Below are positions 10,153 to 19,969 of a DNA stretch of 64,000 nucleotides, one piece after another. Both the position numbers and the translations under genes were made by a program. Origin of the DNA: Peronospora farinosa. Its lineage: Eukaryota > Oomycota > Peronosporomycetes > Peronosporales > Peronosporaceae. Within the stretch, counting starts at the first letter, position 1, and the number at the start of each line of letters is the position of its first letter. The stretch is taken from positions 248,001-312,000 of the forward strand of contig CANTFK010000752.1 of the NCBI GenBank assembly GCA_947646735.1, read 5' to 3'. The notes below the pieces were generated by a model. The model was given only the letters and a program-made list of their open reading frames with translations, searched no databases and had not been told where the DNA came from.

Positions 10153-10506
10153 CATGGTGCAATGCATTCCATTTACTCGTGTCCAGCTAGCAAGTTGCAA
10201 GTTCGTCATATTATTGTTTCCTAACCAAAAGCTCAAAGCTAGCTACGAAAATTGACACGAAGTTGATTTGGTTCATAACTTCGTACGCAAGCGTAAACCG
10301 CGTCTTCTCTTGCCGTTATCAACTCTGAAGCTGCAGCAGTCATCGTACGCAAGTATTTCTCGATGGCAGTTTAAGACATTAGAATGGGGTTTATTACACT
10401 TAGCGATCTAGAAGGATTCAATCCTTACGAAAAGAAGTCATAGTGCAGACATTTCAGAGACTACGTGTGCAAAAAGGTAAATTCTCGCATGCTTACTCGA
10501 CATTCA
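10153..10506. other. spacer between the GIP inverted-repeat arms
   Basis: 354 bp without a gene. It is homologous to 17285-17640, the 3' flank of the GIP pseudogene at 17701. So spacer plus right arm keep the ancestral order, and the left arm is the added inverted copy. Confidence 0.8.
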
Positions 10507-10567
10507 CAAAATCTTGCCAAACCTCTGTGAATCTGTACGTGCTAAGATCACGCAAACCGTGTGCCCA

Positions 10568-11367
10568 TTATGCCTTTATGGTAGTCTTGATCCAGTCATA
10601 TACCGACGACACACGCGAGTAGAGAGTGGGGTATCCCTCGGCGCCGCAAGGGTACATGCTCTTGGTTACTAAACCAATCAGAACGTCGTCGCCGTCTCCC
10701 TCGGGGTTCTCGAAGATCAGCGGGCCGCCGGCGTCTCCGGTGCACGGAGACTTATTTGCCTCGCCACCAGCGCACATGTATGTCATATCGAAAGCGGTGA
10801 TACCGATCCTTATTTGACAATCCTCGTCAGACATCAGCTGCTGGTCAAGCTTAAGCAGCACCTCGGAAAACGGACCATAAGCGACGGAAGATCCCCAACC
10901 CATAACCTTTCCCCACATTCCAGGTTGGATTTTAGTGACAGGTATCGGAAGCTTCAATGGCTTAATATCATCTTGTACTTCTTTTGCCAGCTTTAACACG
11001 GCAAAGTTGTTCACATACGATTTATTGTTATAGTTCGGGTGTCCATGGATGCTTGAGATCTCGATCATCTCGCCGTCATTGCCGTCGTCGCGGCCTTCAA
11101 CATAAATCGCACCAACTGACACGAATTTAGCATATATCTCGTCTTCGACACACGCCATCGTCGTAAGCACATGATAAGAGCACCACCACAGTAGCTGAAG
11201 TCCGCGTCGGATTTAATGTCGTTGGTCTGCCGAATGCCGGTCACGTACCTCTTTTGTTGTAAGCGGCGGTCCTGATAAGCTCCATCGGGGGAAACCGCTA
11301 CGCCGCCAAGTAGTCCAGTAACCGATCCAATCAGGAGCGAAGCTGTAATCGTGGAGATGACCTTCAT
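10568..11367 (-). pseudogene. glucanase inhibitor protein-like gene, frameshifted mirror copy
   Basis: The same structure as the copy at 9292: signal peptide, ten-base deletion after CGGALI (about 11174), a second frame from 11170 to the stop at 10568, and GDAGGPL at the Ser site. The shared deletion shows the gene was already broken before the inverted duplication, or was homogenised afterwards by gene conversion. Downstream sequence (10506 leftwards) matches the flank of the copy at 17701, so this is probably the original of the pair. Confidence 0.88.
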
Positions 11368-11406
11368 TGTGAGGGAGGTGTGGAGAAGGTGAGTGCAGGA
11401 GGCGGT

Positions 11407-11422
11407 GAATTTAGAAATGAGC
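11407..11422 (-). promoter_or_regulatory. initiator-like core promoter of the GIP at 11367
   Basis: On the minus strand the same GCTCATTTCTAAATTC box as 9237-9252, 40-55 nt before the ATG at 11367. Confidence 0.6.
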
Positions 11423-11671
11423 AGAATACGAAGAATACAGGTTGCGGTTGGAGCAACGTTGCGTTGGATTTACGTGAGAGAAAGGCGACCACCATAGGAA
11501 AATGGCGACTGAAGTGTCGGTCGTGTCACATGCAACACATGAATCGCCATCACAAGCACGAAATCTCTGGATGTGAGGGAAAAAACGCAGCACGATTAAG
11601 CCACGCACTCCGACCAACATGTTTATGTTTCTTGAGAATGAAGTAAATGATGCAATGTAGTCACCTCGTCT

Positions 11672-11718
11672 GTACATGAGACAGCTAACCAGTGTTACGT
11701 GTTAACTGTCTCATGTAC
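11672..11718. other. inverted repeat (18-bp arms, one mismatch)
   Basis: Arms 11672-11689 and 11701-11718 read GTACATGAGACAGYTAAC and its complement around an 11-nt loop. It lies just outside the GIP inverted repeat. It may be a hairpin or the end of an unrecognised element; no function is assigned. Confidence 0.6.
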
Positions 11719-12174
11719 CACCTTGACTCCCCCAAAATTGCGCCTTCGGGCAACAACGGACAGAGACGGAGACCCTTTGAGAGCCAGGGAACTGGTCCCC
11801 TTTTCCTTGGATGGGAAGCCCCCCATAGCGGGGCCAAGGTAAAAGGGGGGACGCTTTCTTCTCGCTGCGTGCGCTCTGGGAGGCAGCGTGTGACTTGTAA
11901 AGGTAGTGGTCCGCAGGATATCCTTGGGTGTTATGCCTTCGACAAAGCGTTCAAGGTATTTAGCACGTTAGTTCCTACCCTTCACGATCTAGCCCAAGTA
12001 GTCGACCCGTTCGCTGAGCGCGAATGCCGGTTCCACGAAGAGAACTACTTCGAAAGCCGTGACGACCCCGTTGAGATTCAGTACCCGATTCTTTTGTTAT
12101 GTATAGTAAGCAGTAGGCCAGACACTTTTCGTCCAGTGGTGCATCTAGGCAAGTCTGGTACCGATTGTACCTGA
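11692..12174 (+). CDS. hypothetical ORF, 160 codons, doubtful
   Basis: An open frame starting inside the right arm of the hairpin at 11672-11718. The first half is low in recognisable features. The second half (DILGCYAFDKAFKVF to VHLGKSGT) looks more protein-like, with acidic and aromatic residues. No domain was recognised, no promoter box or intron pattern is clear, and no second copy exists in the window. It could be a remnant of a mobile element. Confidence 0.25.
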   Translation: MLRVNCLMYHLDSPKIAPSGNNGQRRRPFESQGTGPLFLGWEAPHSGAKVKGGTLSSRCVRSGRQRVTCKGSGPQDILGCYAFDKAFKVFSTLVPTLHDLAQVVDPFAERECRFHEENYFESRDDPVEIQYPILLLCIVSSRPDTFRPVVHLGKSGTDCT

Positions 12175-13199
12175 GGTTGATGGGAAAAGCAGAGCAAGTC
12201 GACCCCGCGGAAGAGGCTAGGGATTACGTCAAGATGGCTCGTTGAGACTCTATGGTGGTACAAGACTCCCATCCAAGCATCCACTGTCCCCTGAAAACAG
12301 ATTGCTCCGAGTGCGCGAGCAGCCCAGCCATCCGGTCAAGACTGCGCACAGATTTAAACTAACCCCGGACTTGGTCAACGGACCTACTCACGTGTCTTGA
12401 GAAGAGTGCCCCCCCGTGAAGTCTAACGTATCGAACCAGCAGAATGGGAAAGCGAGGAGGGGAATGATCGCGTCATGGTAGAAGACTGAGGCAACCACTT
12501 AACCAGAGATCTTGCACATAGTTTAACTCTCTGTATATAGACAATTTGAGCCCTCTAAACACCACGACTGGAGCGTTCCTTTGCACATTTTTGCGACAGC
12601 CCGAGCACATGGGTTCGTCCACCGGACTCTCATTACTAGGGTCTCCGCAACGGAGGTTAGCTACTAAGCTTGGAAGAGTCAGTATATGAAGGATCTCTTC
12701 TTGCCAGCCGAGGAGTGAAGGAAACACTAGAACACATGCCTGTGCCGCACATTCCTGTCAGCAGAAGCTCATATGTCATTGAGTGTAATTGTTTCTGAAC
12801 GTTGTCTCGTCCGGTGTGTTGATTAGGGGCACGTCTTTGGCCGTGGGCGTCTGTGGGAATGCGTAACTGGCTGTGACTGTTCACTGCGGTCGTGATCTAC
12901 GCATTCTCCCGGTTCGCAATCAATGTGGTCGTGTCTACCATGGATTCCTATCCGGAGTATCTTGGGTTGTGTTCTATTAAGTCAATTTCCCGTTGTTGCT
13001 GAACGTCATGTTGAGGGAGAGTTTGCCGCTGTGCAAGATGCAGGGGCATGTGATGCTGTTGTTGCAGCTGGATGACACCAATATTGTTGACGGCGTCATA
13101 TTCGTGTTGGCTATTATATCTCGGTTGTTGTGTGAGAGTTACGGTACGGTAGATGTCAATAAGGTAAACAACTCGTGGATCGCTGTGTGAAGAATACAA
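12175..13199. other. intergenic, no confident gene
   Basis: Only short frames are seen. About 12545-12730 resembles 43750-43930 weakly in the same orientation (a shared GCGTTCCT...CATTTTTTGCGACA core and TCTCTTCTNCCAG), suggesting an old repeat shared by both sites. A Gln-rich minus-strand frame at 12948-13244 is probably chance. Confidence 0.5.
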
Positions 13200-13463
13200 T
13201 AGATGGCTACTTTGAGCCGATAAAGAACGGTTAGACCTTGACATCGCTCATGCGTCCAATGGCCGCTTCTTCGGTCTATATTCCACGGCTCTAGGTGGCT
13301 TCCTCACAAATGGACTCTCCATGTGCTTCTCTAATGAATAAACGCTGTCCCCAGCAGCGCAGCACTAAGGACATCTGTCATCTTCGATTGCTTGTCCTGC
13401 AAAATGTAGCTGACGACATTTCGCTGCCGTAAGAACCAGGTATTCACCCGTCTTGTGTTTATT

Positions 13464-13706
13464 TTACTGTGTCGATTGATAGAGCTCGGTCGATAAGGCT
13501 GCATTGTCAGTCATCGCCTTAGTTGATCTCTTTTGCAATGGGGTTGACTGTCTCATGCCGCTTCTTTTAGGCTCCGTCGAGATATTCCCGTGAGGCATGC
13601 ATGCATAGCTGCAACATCGTTTACCACAGCGACACCGGTTCAAACGAGTGGGGCAGAGTTGTTGCCCCTCTCGTTCCTGGATAATTGGTCGATGCATTGT
13701 CATCAT
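13464..13706 (-). pseudogene. Cys-rich short frame, mirror of 46499-46774
   Basis: It contains HRPIIQEREGQQLCPTR and a CRCGKRCCSYACMPHG segment and is kept recognisably in both arms of the inverted duplication. The frames diverge at the end. No family is recognised; it may be part of the neighbouring small gene (13741-14035) if spliced, or a shared non-coding segment. Confidence 0.3.
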
Positions 13707-13740
13707 AAGCGGACTGTGTAGAAGCGCCCGATCGAGCTCT

Positions 13741-14035
13741 TCAATGAAGGTGACGAGAACGACCGCGCCTGTTGTATTTTGCAGTGTAAAATTCCATTAA
13801 CGACATAAATACGTGCTGCAATGTCTCCGGAACTATCTGCTCTTCAGCTGCCCTTAAACAAGATAATCGACACTTCGAGTCCCAAGTGGAGGGTTGGAAG
13901 AAACTATGGACGTCATATCTGGTCACGTATGTGGTAGCACGTTCCTTGGCACCATTGGAAGAATTGAACAATTTTTTCGGGGTCATTCCAGAACGACACT
14001 TTCGCTTTAAGGATATCAGTTTCAAATTCGATCAT
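13741..14035 (-). pseudogene. small unrecognised gene, two overlapping frames, mirror of 46170-46464
   Basis: From the ATG at 14035 one frame gives MIEFETDILKAKVSFWNDPE and then about 20 more codons. A second frame ending at 13741 gives DVHSFFQPSTWDSKC... to RHLH. Both are kept nearly unchanged in the other duplicated arm (46170-46464). The two frames look like parts of one protein separated by a frameshift or an unrecognised intron near 13920. It lies about 670 bp downstream of GIP on the same strand. Function unknown. Confidence 0.4.
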
Positions 14036-14708
14036 CTTAGCGTGTTTCTGCCTGGTAGGTGTTTTCACACCATATCTGTCCGTTGGTGGGTGTGAAAAAG
14101 TAGGGTCAGTAGACGATTGCCTTGACCAACTTCATCGATAACGAAAACCGATCGTGACAACAAACAAAGTCTGGTGCTTGCAGTCGAATTTCTACCACAA
14201 CTACTGTGGGGTGTATGATTTGTCTGTGCGATGTGTACGTGGAGCACGGTTTTTTGACTAGAACTCTTCGATCGATTGCTTAAGTTTCACTTAACGTGTG
14301 CGTTAGTGATGACAAAGTGACGGTAAAGCTTGCGATGCAGCAGCTCATAAGTTTATGGTTATCGAAACTGGTGAATGTGAAAAAAGCGCGCTCGTCCGTA
14401 TCAAGCGAACAATTGGAGCGCCATCTTAATAAGATAATCATTTATTGAGATGATCTTGCCCAAGCTGGTTAAGAGCTTCGGGTTTACGTCCAAAAACACA
14501 GGACTGGGGTCGATTACACGTAGCAATCTAGGAGGATTCAATCCTTACAAAAAGTAACACTAGGCAAGGTGCAGCCATTTCAAACTATGTGTGCGTTTTT
14601 TTTGTTTAAGATTCAAAAGGTACATCTTCGCATACTTCCTCGACATTCTGTGTATCTATACGTGCTCAGATAACGTAAGCCGTGCTCAGATAACGTAAGC
14701 CGTGCCCA

Positions 14709-15503
14709 TTATGCCTTCATGGTAGTGGTGATCCATTCATGTACCGACGATACACGCGAGTAGATAGCGGGGTATCCCATGGTACCGCAGCCGATGTCAG
14801 TGCCACCGCTGATTAAACCAATCAGAACGTCATCGCCGTTAGAGTTCTCGTAGATCAGCGGACCACCAGTGTCTCCCTGGCACGGTGACTTACCCACCTC
14901 ACCACCCGCGCACACGTGGGTCATATCGATAGTAATCGAACCGAGCTTTTTGCGACAATCCTCGTTTGAGATCAACTGCTGATCCAGCTTGAGCAGCACA
15001 TCGGAGGCCATACCGTCAGCCGAGGTAAGACCCCAACCATGAGCCGTCGCCCACTTCCCAGGTTGGATTTCAGTGCCAGGTGTCGGAAGTTTCACTGGTT
15101 TAATATCAGCTTTTACTTCTCTCGCCAGCTTTAACACGGCAAAGTTGTTCGAAAGCGTTATATTGTTAAAGTGCGGGTGTTTCGTGACGCTCACGACCTT
15201 GATCTCGTCGCCGTCTTCACCACCGTTAATATAAATCGCACCAACTGACACGAATTTAGCATTACCGTCTTTAACGCACGTTGCCGTCGTTAGAACATGA
15301 TGATGCGTGATGAGAGCACCACCACAAAAGCTAAAGTCGTCGCTGGATTTTGGGTCGATGGTCTTGCGAATGCCGGTTGTGTAACTTTTTTGTTGTAAGC
15401 TGCGGTCATTAAGAGCGCCGTCGGGGGAAACTGGTGTGCCACCAAGTAGTCCAGTAACCGATCCAATCAGGAGCGAAGCTGTAATCGTGGAGATGACCTT
15501 CAT
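14709..15503 (-). CDS. glucanase inhibitor protein (GIP)-like, intact, 264 aa
   Basis: An intact secreted trypsin-fold protein. Signal peptide residues 1-20 (MKVISTITASLLIGSVTGLL); a pro-region with RSLQQKS; the peptidase S1 fold from about residue 43 to the C-terminal helix EWITTTMKA. All three catalytic positions are replaced: Thr75 for His (LTTATC), Asn120 for Asp (SNNFAVL) and Thr212 for Ser (GDTGGPL). In Phytophthora such inactive homologues are known as GIPs, apoplastic inhibitors of plant endo-beta-1,3-glucanases. Cysteines expected for the S1 disulfides are present (for example SFCGG, TATC, EDC, HVC, SPC, GCG). It is uninterrupted, unlike three of its four relatives here. It lies in the left arm of the large inverted duplication, with its best relative at 44713. 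Confidence 0.9.
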   Translation of the reverse strand: MKVISTITASLLIGSVTGLLGGTPVSPDGALNDRSLQQKSYTTGIRKTIDPKSSDDFSFCGGALITHHHVLTTATCVKDGNAKFVSVGAIYINGGEDGDEIKVVSVTKHPHFNNITLSNNFAVLKLAREVKADIKPVKLPTPGTEIQPGKWATAHGWGLTSADGMASDVLLKLDQQLISNEDCRKKLGSITIDMTHVCAGGEVGKSPCQGDTGGPLIYENSNGDDVLIGLISGGTDIGCGTMGYPAIYSRVSSVHEWITTTMKA

Positions 15504-15542
15504 TGTGAGGGAGGTGTGGAGAAGGTGAGTGCAGGAGGCGGT

Positions 15543-15557
15543 GAATTAGGAATAAGC
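15543..15557 (-). promoter_or_regulatory. variant initiator box of the GIP at 15503
   Basis: On the minus strand GCTTATTCCTAATTC stands where the other GIPs have GCTCATTYCTAAATTC. The C of the TCATT core is T and one A is missing, so promoter strength may differ from its duplicate. Confidence 0.45.
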
Positions 15558-15737
15558 AGAATACGAAGAATACAGGTTGCGGTTGGAGCAACGTTGCGTT
15601 GGATTTACGTGGGAGAGAGGCGGCCACCATATGAAAATGGAGATTCACGTCGCAAAAACACATGTACAAAAGCGCAATCACCGACACGAACATGTGATAA
15701 AATGCAGCACGATTGAACCACAGGCTCTGGTAAACAT

Positions 15738-16170
15738 TAGAGGTGGTACCCAGACTCAGACTCATGGGTTGGGTATGGGTAATTGGCTTCAGTTAACCAA
15801 CTTACCCATGGGTAAATGTACCAAATTTTTGGGACATACATCAGACACACCTGCTCCACCACCCTTCACCTCTCTTTCTTCTTTACACTATACAATCAGA
15901 TAATAAACCCGGCACCCATCACTTTTCATCTGACACACATTTTTTGATTGAAGACAGTCAGGGCTTGTCCATTACTCCAATGGTTAGTGTTACCTCGGTT
16001 ACTCCAGTCACACAGGATGCAAACCGTACTGTGTTGGGCGCTTCTGCTGGTATACAAAAATCTTGGGCTTACAATTATTTCATATTGAAAAAAATCAGCC
16101 ATGAAACAACCAGGAATCGCCAAAGCAAAAAAACAAATTGGTATAAATGCAGCAAATGTTCGAAAACTTT
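15738..16170 (+). mobile_element. hAT-type DNA transposon, 5' fragment
   Basis: It starts TAGAGGTGG..., the usual form of a hAT terminal inverted repeat, and runs into a frame (15944-16170) with a BED-type zinc finger: SWAYNYFI followed by YKCSKCSKTFE. The rest of the transposase is missing, because at 16171 a family C LTR begins. No right end was found in the window. Confidence 0.6.
15944..16170 (+). pseudogene. hAT transposase N-terminus with BED zinc finger, truncated
   Basis: About 76 codons remain. Trp-Ala-Tyr near residue 41 and a C-X2-C pair near residue 69 fit the first half of a BED finger, which binds transposon ends; the expected downstream His pair is lost at the LTR junction. 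The frame reads a few codons into the LTR and stops at 16183. No catalytic domain remains. Confidence 0.55.
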
Positions 16171-16628
16171 TGAAACGGGGTGAGCCCGTTACATGATATT
16201 GACACTTATATGAAGTGTCATAAAATATTATTATAACTAATAATATTTGACAATATTATCTTTTCCCATAATATTGTTCCTAGATCTCCTTGAAGTTGGA
16301 GATGCCCTCTTATTGGTTGATATGGGCCATCATATCAACCAACGCGCTGACCAATGACCGATGGACGCGCGCAATGAGTGGAGGGCACGTTGTCAACATA
16401 CATAGTTGTAGTTTAATATAGTTAACATAGGTTATAACAGATTAGTTTTATTAAGATAGTTAACTATATTAAATACAGTTTTTCTTTTCCTTCTCAACTA
16501 AGCGTGTGTTTAGTTGATTGACTTCCTCTGCTCACGTGTACGTGATATAATTAAGGCACCTGCTTTTACTGTCATCAGTGAAGGTAGACTATACTGTTAT
16601 CAGTATAGTCGGAGGGTGCCCTATTACA
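16171..16628 (+). repeat. solo LTR, family C
   Basis: 458 bp matching 56163-56620 and the complement of 43279-43726. It starts TGAAACGGGG (TGTAAC in the others) and ends CTATTACA. No matching target duplication was seen; its right edge abuts an LTR fragment of family A. Confidence 0.88.
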
Positions 16629-17112
16629 ATTAGGATTCGATAATCGATAACGCTGTACTGAGTACATCATACACAGATGTTTATACGATACGTCGTCCAC
16701 TAGCAAAGTCTGCATATTATAGTTACTATTATAGTAATTAATCTAGTGTAGGGTACTTAGAGTAGGACTATTCATAAAATCTTAAAGCCTAAATAAAATC
16801 AGTTCTCATTTTGAGTTTAAGATCGCAAGTCGTTCTGACTTGTTCTCTTGTGCACTTCGTGCGTTGGTTCTCTGAACCTTTAAGCTTCTAGCTTGTTCTT
16901 GAACTCTGTGCGCTGGTTCTCTGGGCCTTAAGCTTATTGCTTGCAGGATAAAAGTCTCTTTCCTCGTTCCTTAGAACATGGTGACTTTAAGTCTTTTAAT
17001 TAGTTCCTTAGAACTAAGTGGCTTTTAGCCGTAAATTTATTAGTTCTCTAGAACTAAGAGGCTTTCAGCCTAAAGTCTTCCTCTGGCTAAAGAGCTGTGC
17101 AGCCCCGCTACA
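16629..17112 (+). repeat. family A LTR fragment
   Basis: It corresponds to 30590-31071, lacking the first 45-50 bases of the LTR, and ends GCCCCGCTACA at 17112. No internal element sequence follows, so it is the remnant of a solo LTR or a recombination product. Confidence 0.85.
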
Positions 17113-17700
17113 ATGCAGATCGGATAAGGCAGCGTACGGGGGGCAACTTCTCGACCAATTGCCAATCCAGTACGCAGGGAAGAAAGATGCTAGACGTAAT
17201 GTCGCGAACGTATGGCTAATATTAAGCCATTTGATACTTGAAAATCACACTGGGAAGGTAGGATCTTTAGAGGTTTAATATGGTGCATGGTGCAATGCAT
17301 TCCATTTAATTGTGTCCAGCTAGCAAGCTGCAAGTTCTTCGTATTATTGTTTCCTAACCAAAAGCTCAAAGCTAGCTACGAAAATTGACACGAAGTTGAT
17401 TTGGTTCATAACTTCGTACGCAAGCGTAAACCGCGTCTTCTCTTGCCGTTATCAACTCTGAAGCTGCAGCAGTCATCGTACGCAAGTATTTCTCGATGGC
17501 AGTTTAAGACATTAGAATGGGGTTTATTACACTTAGCTATCTAGAAGGATTCAATCCTTACGAAAAGAAGGCAGAGTGCAGACATTTCAGAGACTACGTG
17601 TGCGAAAAGGTAAATTCTCGCATGCTTACTCGACATCCACAAAATCTTGCCAAACCTCTGTGAATCTGTATGTACTAAGATCACGCAAACCGTGTGCCCA
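17113..17700. other. intergenic; GIP 3' flank homologous to 10153-10567
   Basis: 17113-17284 has no recognisable feature. From about 17285 to 17700 the sequence matches 10153-10567 closely, so it is the downstream flank of the GIP pseudogene at 17701. Confidence 0.75.
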
Positions 17701-18392
17701 TTATGCATCTATGGCAGTGTCGATCCAGTCAAGAAGCGACGAAAAACGCAAATAATAAGTGGGGTATCTTTTGGCGCCGCTGATGTTGAGGGAAGAGCTG
17801 ACTAAACTAATCAAAACGTCATCGCCGTTAAAGTTCTCGAGGATCAGCGGACCGCCGGAGTCTCCAATGCTCGGGGACCCACCCTCCTCGCCACCAGCGC
17901 ACATGTATGTCATATCGACAGTGTTCATACCGGTCTGTTTATGACAATCCTCGTCGGAGAACAGCTGCTGTTCAAGCTTGAGTAGCATATCGGAGAGCAC
18001 ATCATTAGTGGCGTTAACACCCCAACCCATAACCGTTGCCAAAATCCCAGATTGGGTCTCAGTGGCAGGTGCCAGAAGCTTTACTGTTTTGATATCATCT
18101 TGTACTTTTCTCGCCAGCTTTAACACGGCAAAGCTGAATAAAACGTTTTATTGCAGTTAAATTTCGGGTGTACATAATTTTCCTTAAGCGGAAATGCGTC
18201 GCCGTCTTTAGTGTCTTTAAAACCTTCATCATAAATTGCACCACTGACACGAATTTAGTATTTTCCTTTTTCTTGAGCGCACGTCATCGTCGTTAGCAAA
18301 TGAGACCGCGTGATAAGAGCACCACCACAGAAGCTATAGTTCTCGCCGGTTTTGGTGTCGTGGTCTTGCGAATTCCGGTCATGTACCTCTTT
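17701..18392 (-). pseudogene. glucanase inhibitor protein-like pseudogene, 5' truncated by element B
   Basis: The C-terminal 142 codons are open (18126-17701): KLARKVQDDIK, QPG-like linker, HVCAGG-equivalent YMCAGGEEGGSPS, GDSGGPL, ending LDWIDTAIDA. Here the catalytic Ser position is an actual Ser, unlike the other copies, although the first Cys partner (SPC) is SPS. Upstream homology continues degenerate to about 18392 (VLTT and SFCGG equivalents are visible) and stops where the family B LTR begins, removing the signal peptide and promoter. Confidence 0.85.
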
Positions 18393-18995
18393 TGTCATGG
18401 AAGGGCACTTCTAAGAAGTTGCCTCGCGCTTCTTAGCACACACCTTCAGCACAAGCGAGGAAGCGGTTAGACCGTCTTACCTTCGCGTGCGAGGGTGGTT
18501 ATGTGATTGGTCGACTGCTTAAGCAGTCGTACCACCAGTTGCCTCTCGCTTAAGCGAGAGTGCAACGAACTTCTAGACACAAGTCACCGACGTCACGCAG
18601 GAGCTTTTCAGCTTCTCGTGCGCGACGCTTCGATTTAGCAAATTCAAGACTGAGCTATATTTAATGAATTATAATTATATATAAACTTAACTACTGAATG
18701 GCTATATATATAACTATAGATCAGATACGCGACTCTTTAGAAGCGTATCCTGACGCATGAACTTAAATCTAGATTTAAGCTTGCTAATGACGTCCTTCTG
18801 TGACGTCGCGATGCCTAGCTTCAACTAGCGTCATCCCTTCCCATGTGAATCCATCAATGGATATCACATTCACGAGGGTGGATCACATCTGTGTATCGCA
18901 CCCAAGTGACAGGTCAAAAGTAATCATGAATACACTTAGAACTTTACATTAGGTATATTACGTAATGTTTACGTGTAACTAGATACCCTGTTACA
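18393..18995 (-). repeat. 3' LTR of element B
   Basis: 603 bp. On the element strand it starts TGTAACAGGG and ends TTCCATGACA. It is inserted in the GIP pseudogene, which continues at 18392. No second LTR of this family is present in the window. Confidence 0.8.
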
Positions 18996-19009
18996 CCATC
19001 CCCCTTTTA
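18996..19009 (-). other. polypurine tract of element B
   Basis: The minus strand reads AAAAGGGGGATGG directly before TGTAACAGGG, fixing the LTR boundary. Confidence 0.8.
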
Positions 19010-19099
19010 GAACGATGTTTACATGTTGTAAAACATCGCCTAGGAGACAGAGAGACTGCGAGCTGTTGTAAAACGCGCCGCTTTAGTCTGCTCAGTACT

Positions 19100-19806
19100 C
19101 ATGCCACCGAAACATGGTAAGGCTGATGGGTCGCCTGCAAAGGCACCCATGCAGTCCAGCACTTAGCGCACGCGCCGCGATTTATCGCAGCCGTCGCAAA
19201 GTGCTTCAGGCACTGAGGTGAATCTTCCATCTCACGATAATGTGGATGAAGATCCATCTCTCATTGTAGGCTACAATGAGAGCACGCCATTGCCATCACC
19301 CCAAAGTGGAGATGAGCAAAGCGCATTGATCCCCATCATTTGAGGCACCCGTCCTTGAGGGAGCGTCTATGCTTCTTGCAAGCGAAGGTAAAGCCTCGTC
19401 GTCTGCGCCTACGAGTGCAGCGACTAAGACTGAGCACGCTACTTCGAAAGAAGCAGTAGCGGCTCAATCTGATGTGACTCGTCAGGCTGATGTCTTGAAA
19501 ATCCATAATGGAGAGTCAGACTCAGGTGAGTGTGAGCTTAAAGCTCCACCGAGCACACGTTCGGACTCACTAGCCCGCAGTCGCGAGGGTGGCTACGTGA
19601 GTGGTGGCTTGCCACCAATGCCACCACCATTCGAGTGGATAAACTCGAAGGAGTCTAGTGCAGCGCTTTTGGAGCGTGCCACTATTGACGCTCATTGGTG
19701 TTATAGCGTCTTTCCTTTGTGGAAAAAGCAGGGCGAAGCACTTGGTCGTGCCTTCCCAATTCCAGTCGTGCTGCGTCTAACGAAAGAGCCGATGAATATG
19801 AGCTGA
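19100..19806 (+). pseudogene. antisense reading frame of family B
   Basis: On the plus strand, opposite to pol and about 90 bp after the polypurine tract, an ATG at 19100 starts MPPKHGKADGSPAKAP. After stops near 19156 and 19340 and a frame change, the frame is open from 19369 to 19806 (145 codons). It is rich in Ser/Ala/Lys, then PPMPPPFEWI and a tail with HWCYSVFPLWKKQGEALG. The position and orientation equal those of the family A antisense frame, but sequence similarity is not obvious. No known domain. It does not overlap the pol frame, which ends near 19970. Confidence 0.5.
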
Positions 19807-19969
19807 ACTTCGGCGCCGTGTAACTTTGCATGTAGATGCAACGAAACAACGGTCGCAGAGAATCAGCTTCGCCATGTAGCGTGCGCATGAAATCTTGGGT
19901 GGTGAGCGACCCCCAATTGATTCTCGCTACGCTTCTTCTGTTAGTCCATCCGGACCTAGCAGAAAGACA

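Larger units (their letters stand above)
10507..11639 (-). repeat. right arm of the GIP inverted repeat
   Basis: The reverse complement of 9020-10152 at above about 99% by eye. Beyond 11639 the sequence continues as unrelated DNA, while beyond the mirror point at 9020 lies the A1 LTR. Confidence 0.95.
13200..15610 (-). repeat. left copy of the large GIP inverted duplication
   Basis: This segment is the reverse complement, diverged but clear, of 44590-47640. It covers the GIP promoter and gene, its roughly 650-bp 3' flank, a small conserved ORF (13741-14035), a Cys-rich frame (13464-13706) and a distal segment. The right-hand copy has about 660 extra bases (about 46657-47320) that are absent here at about 13546. 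Confidence 0.85.

Noticed and set aside
12948..13244. Gln-rich minus-strand frame
   Set aside because: Driven by GTTGTTG repeats; not supported by a second copy, promoter or domain.
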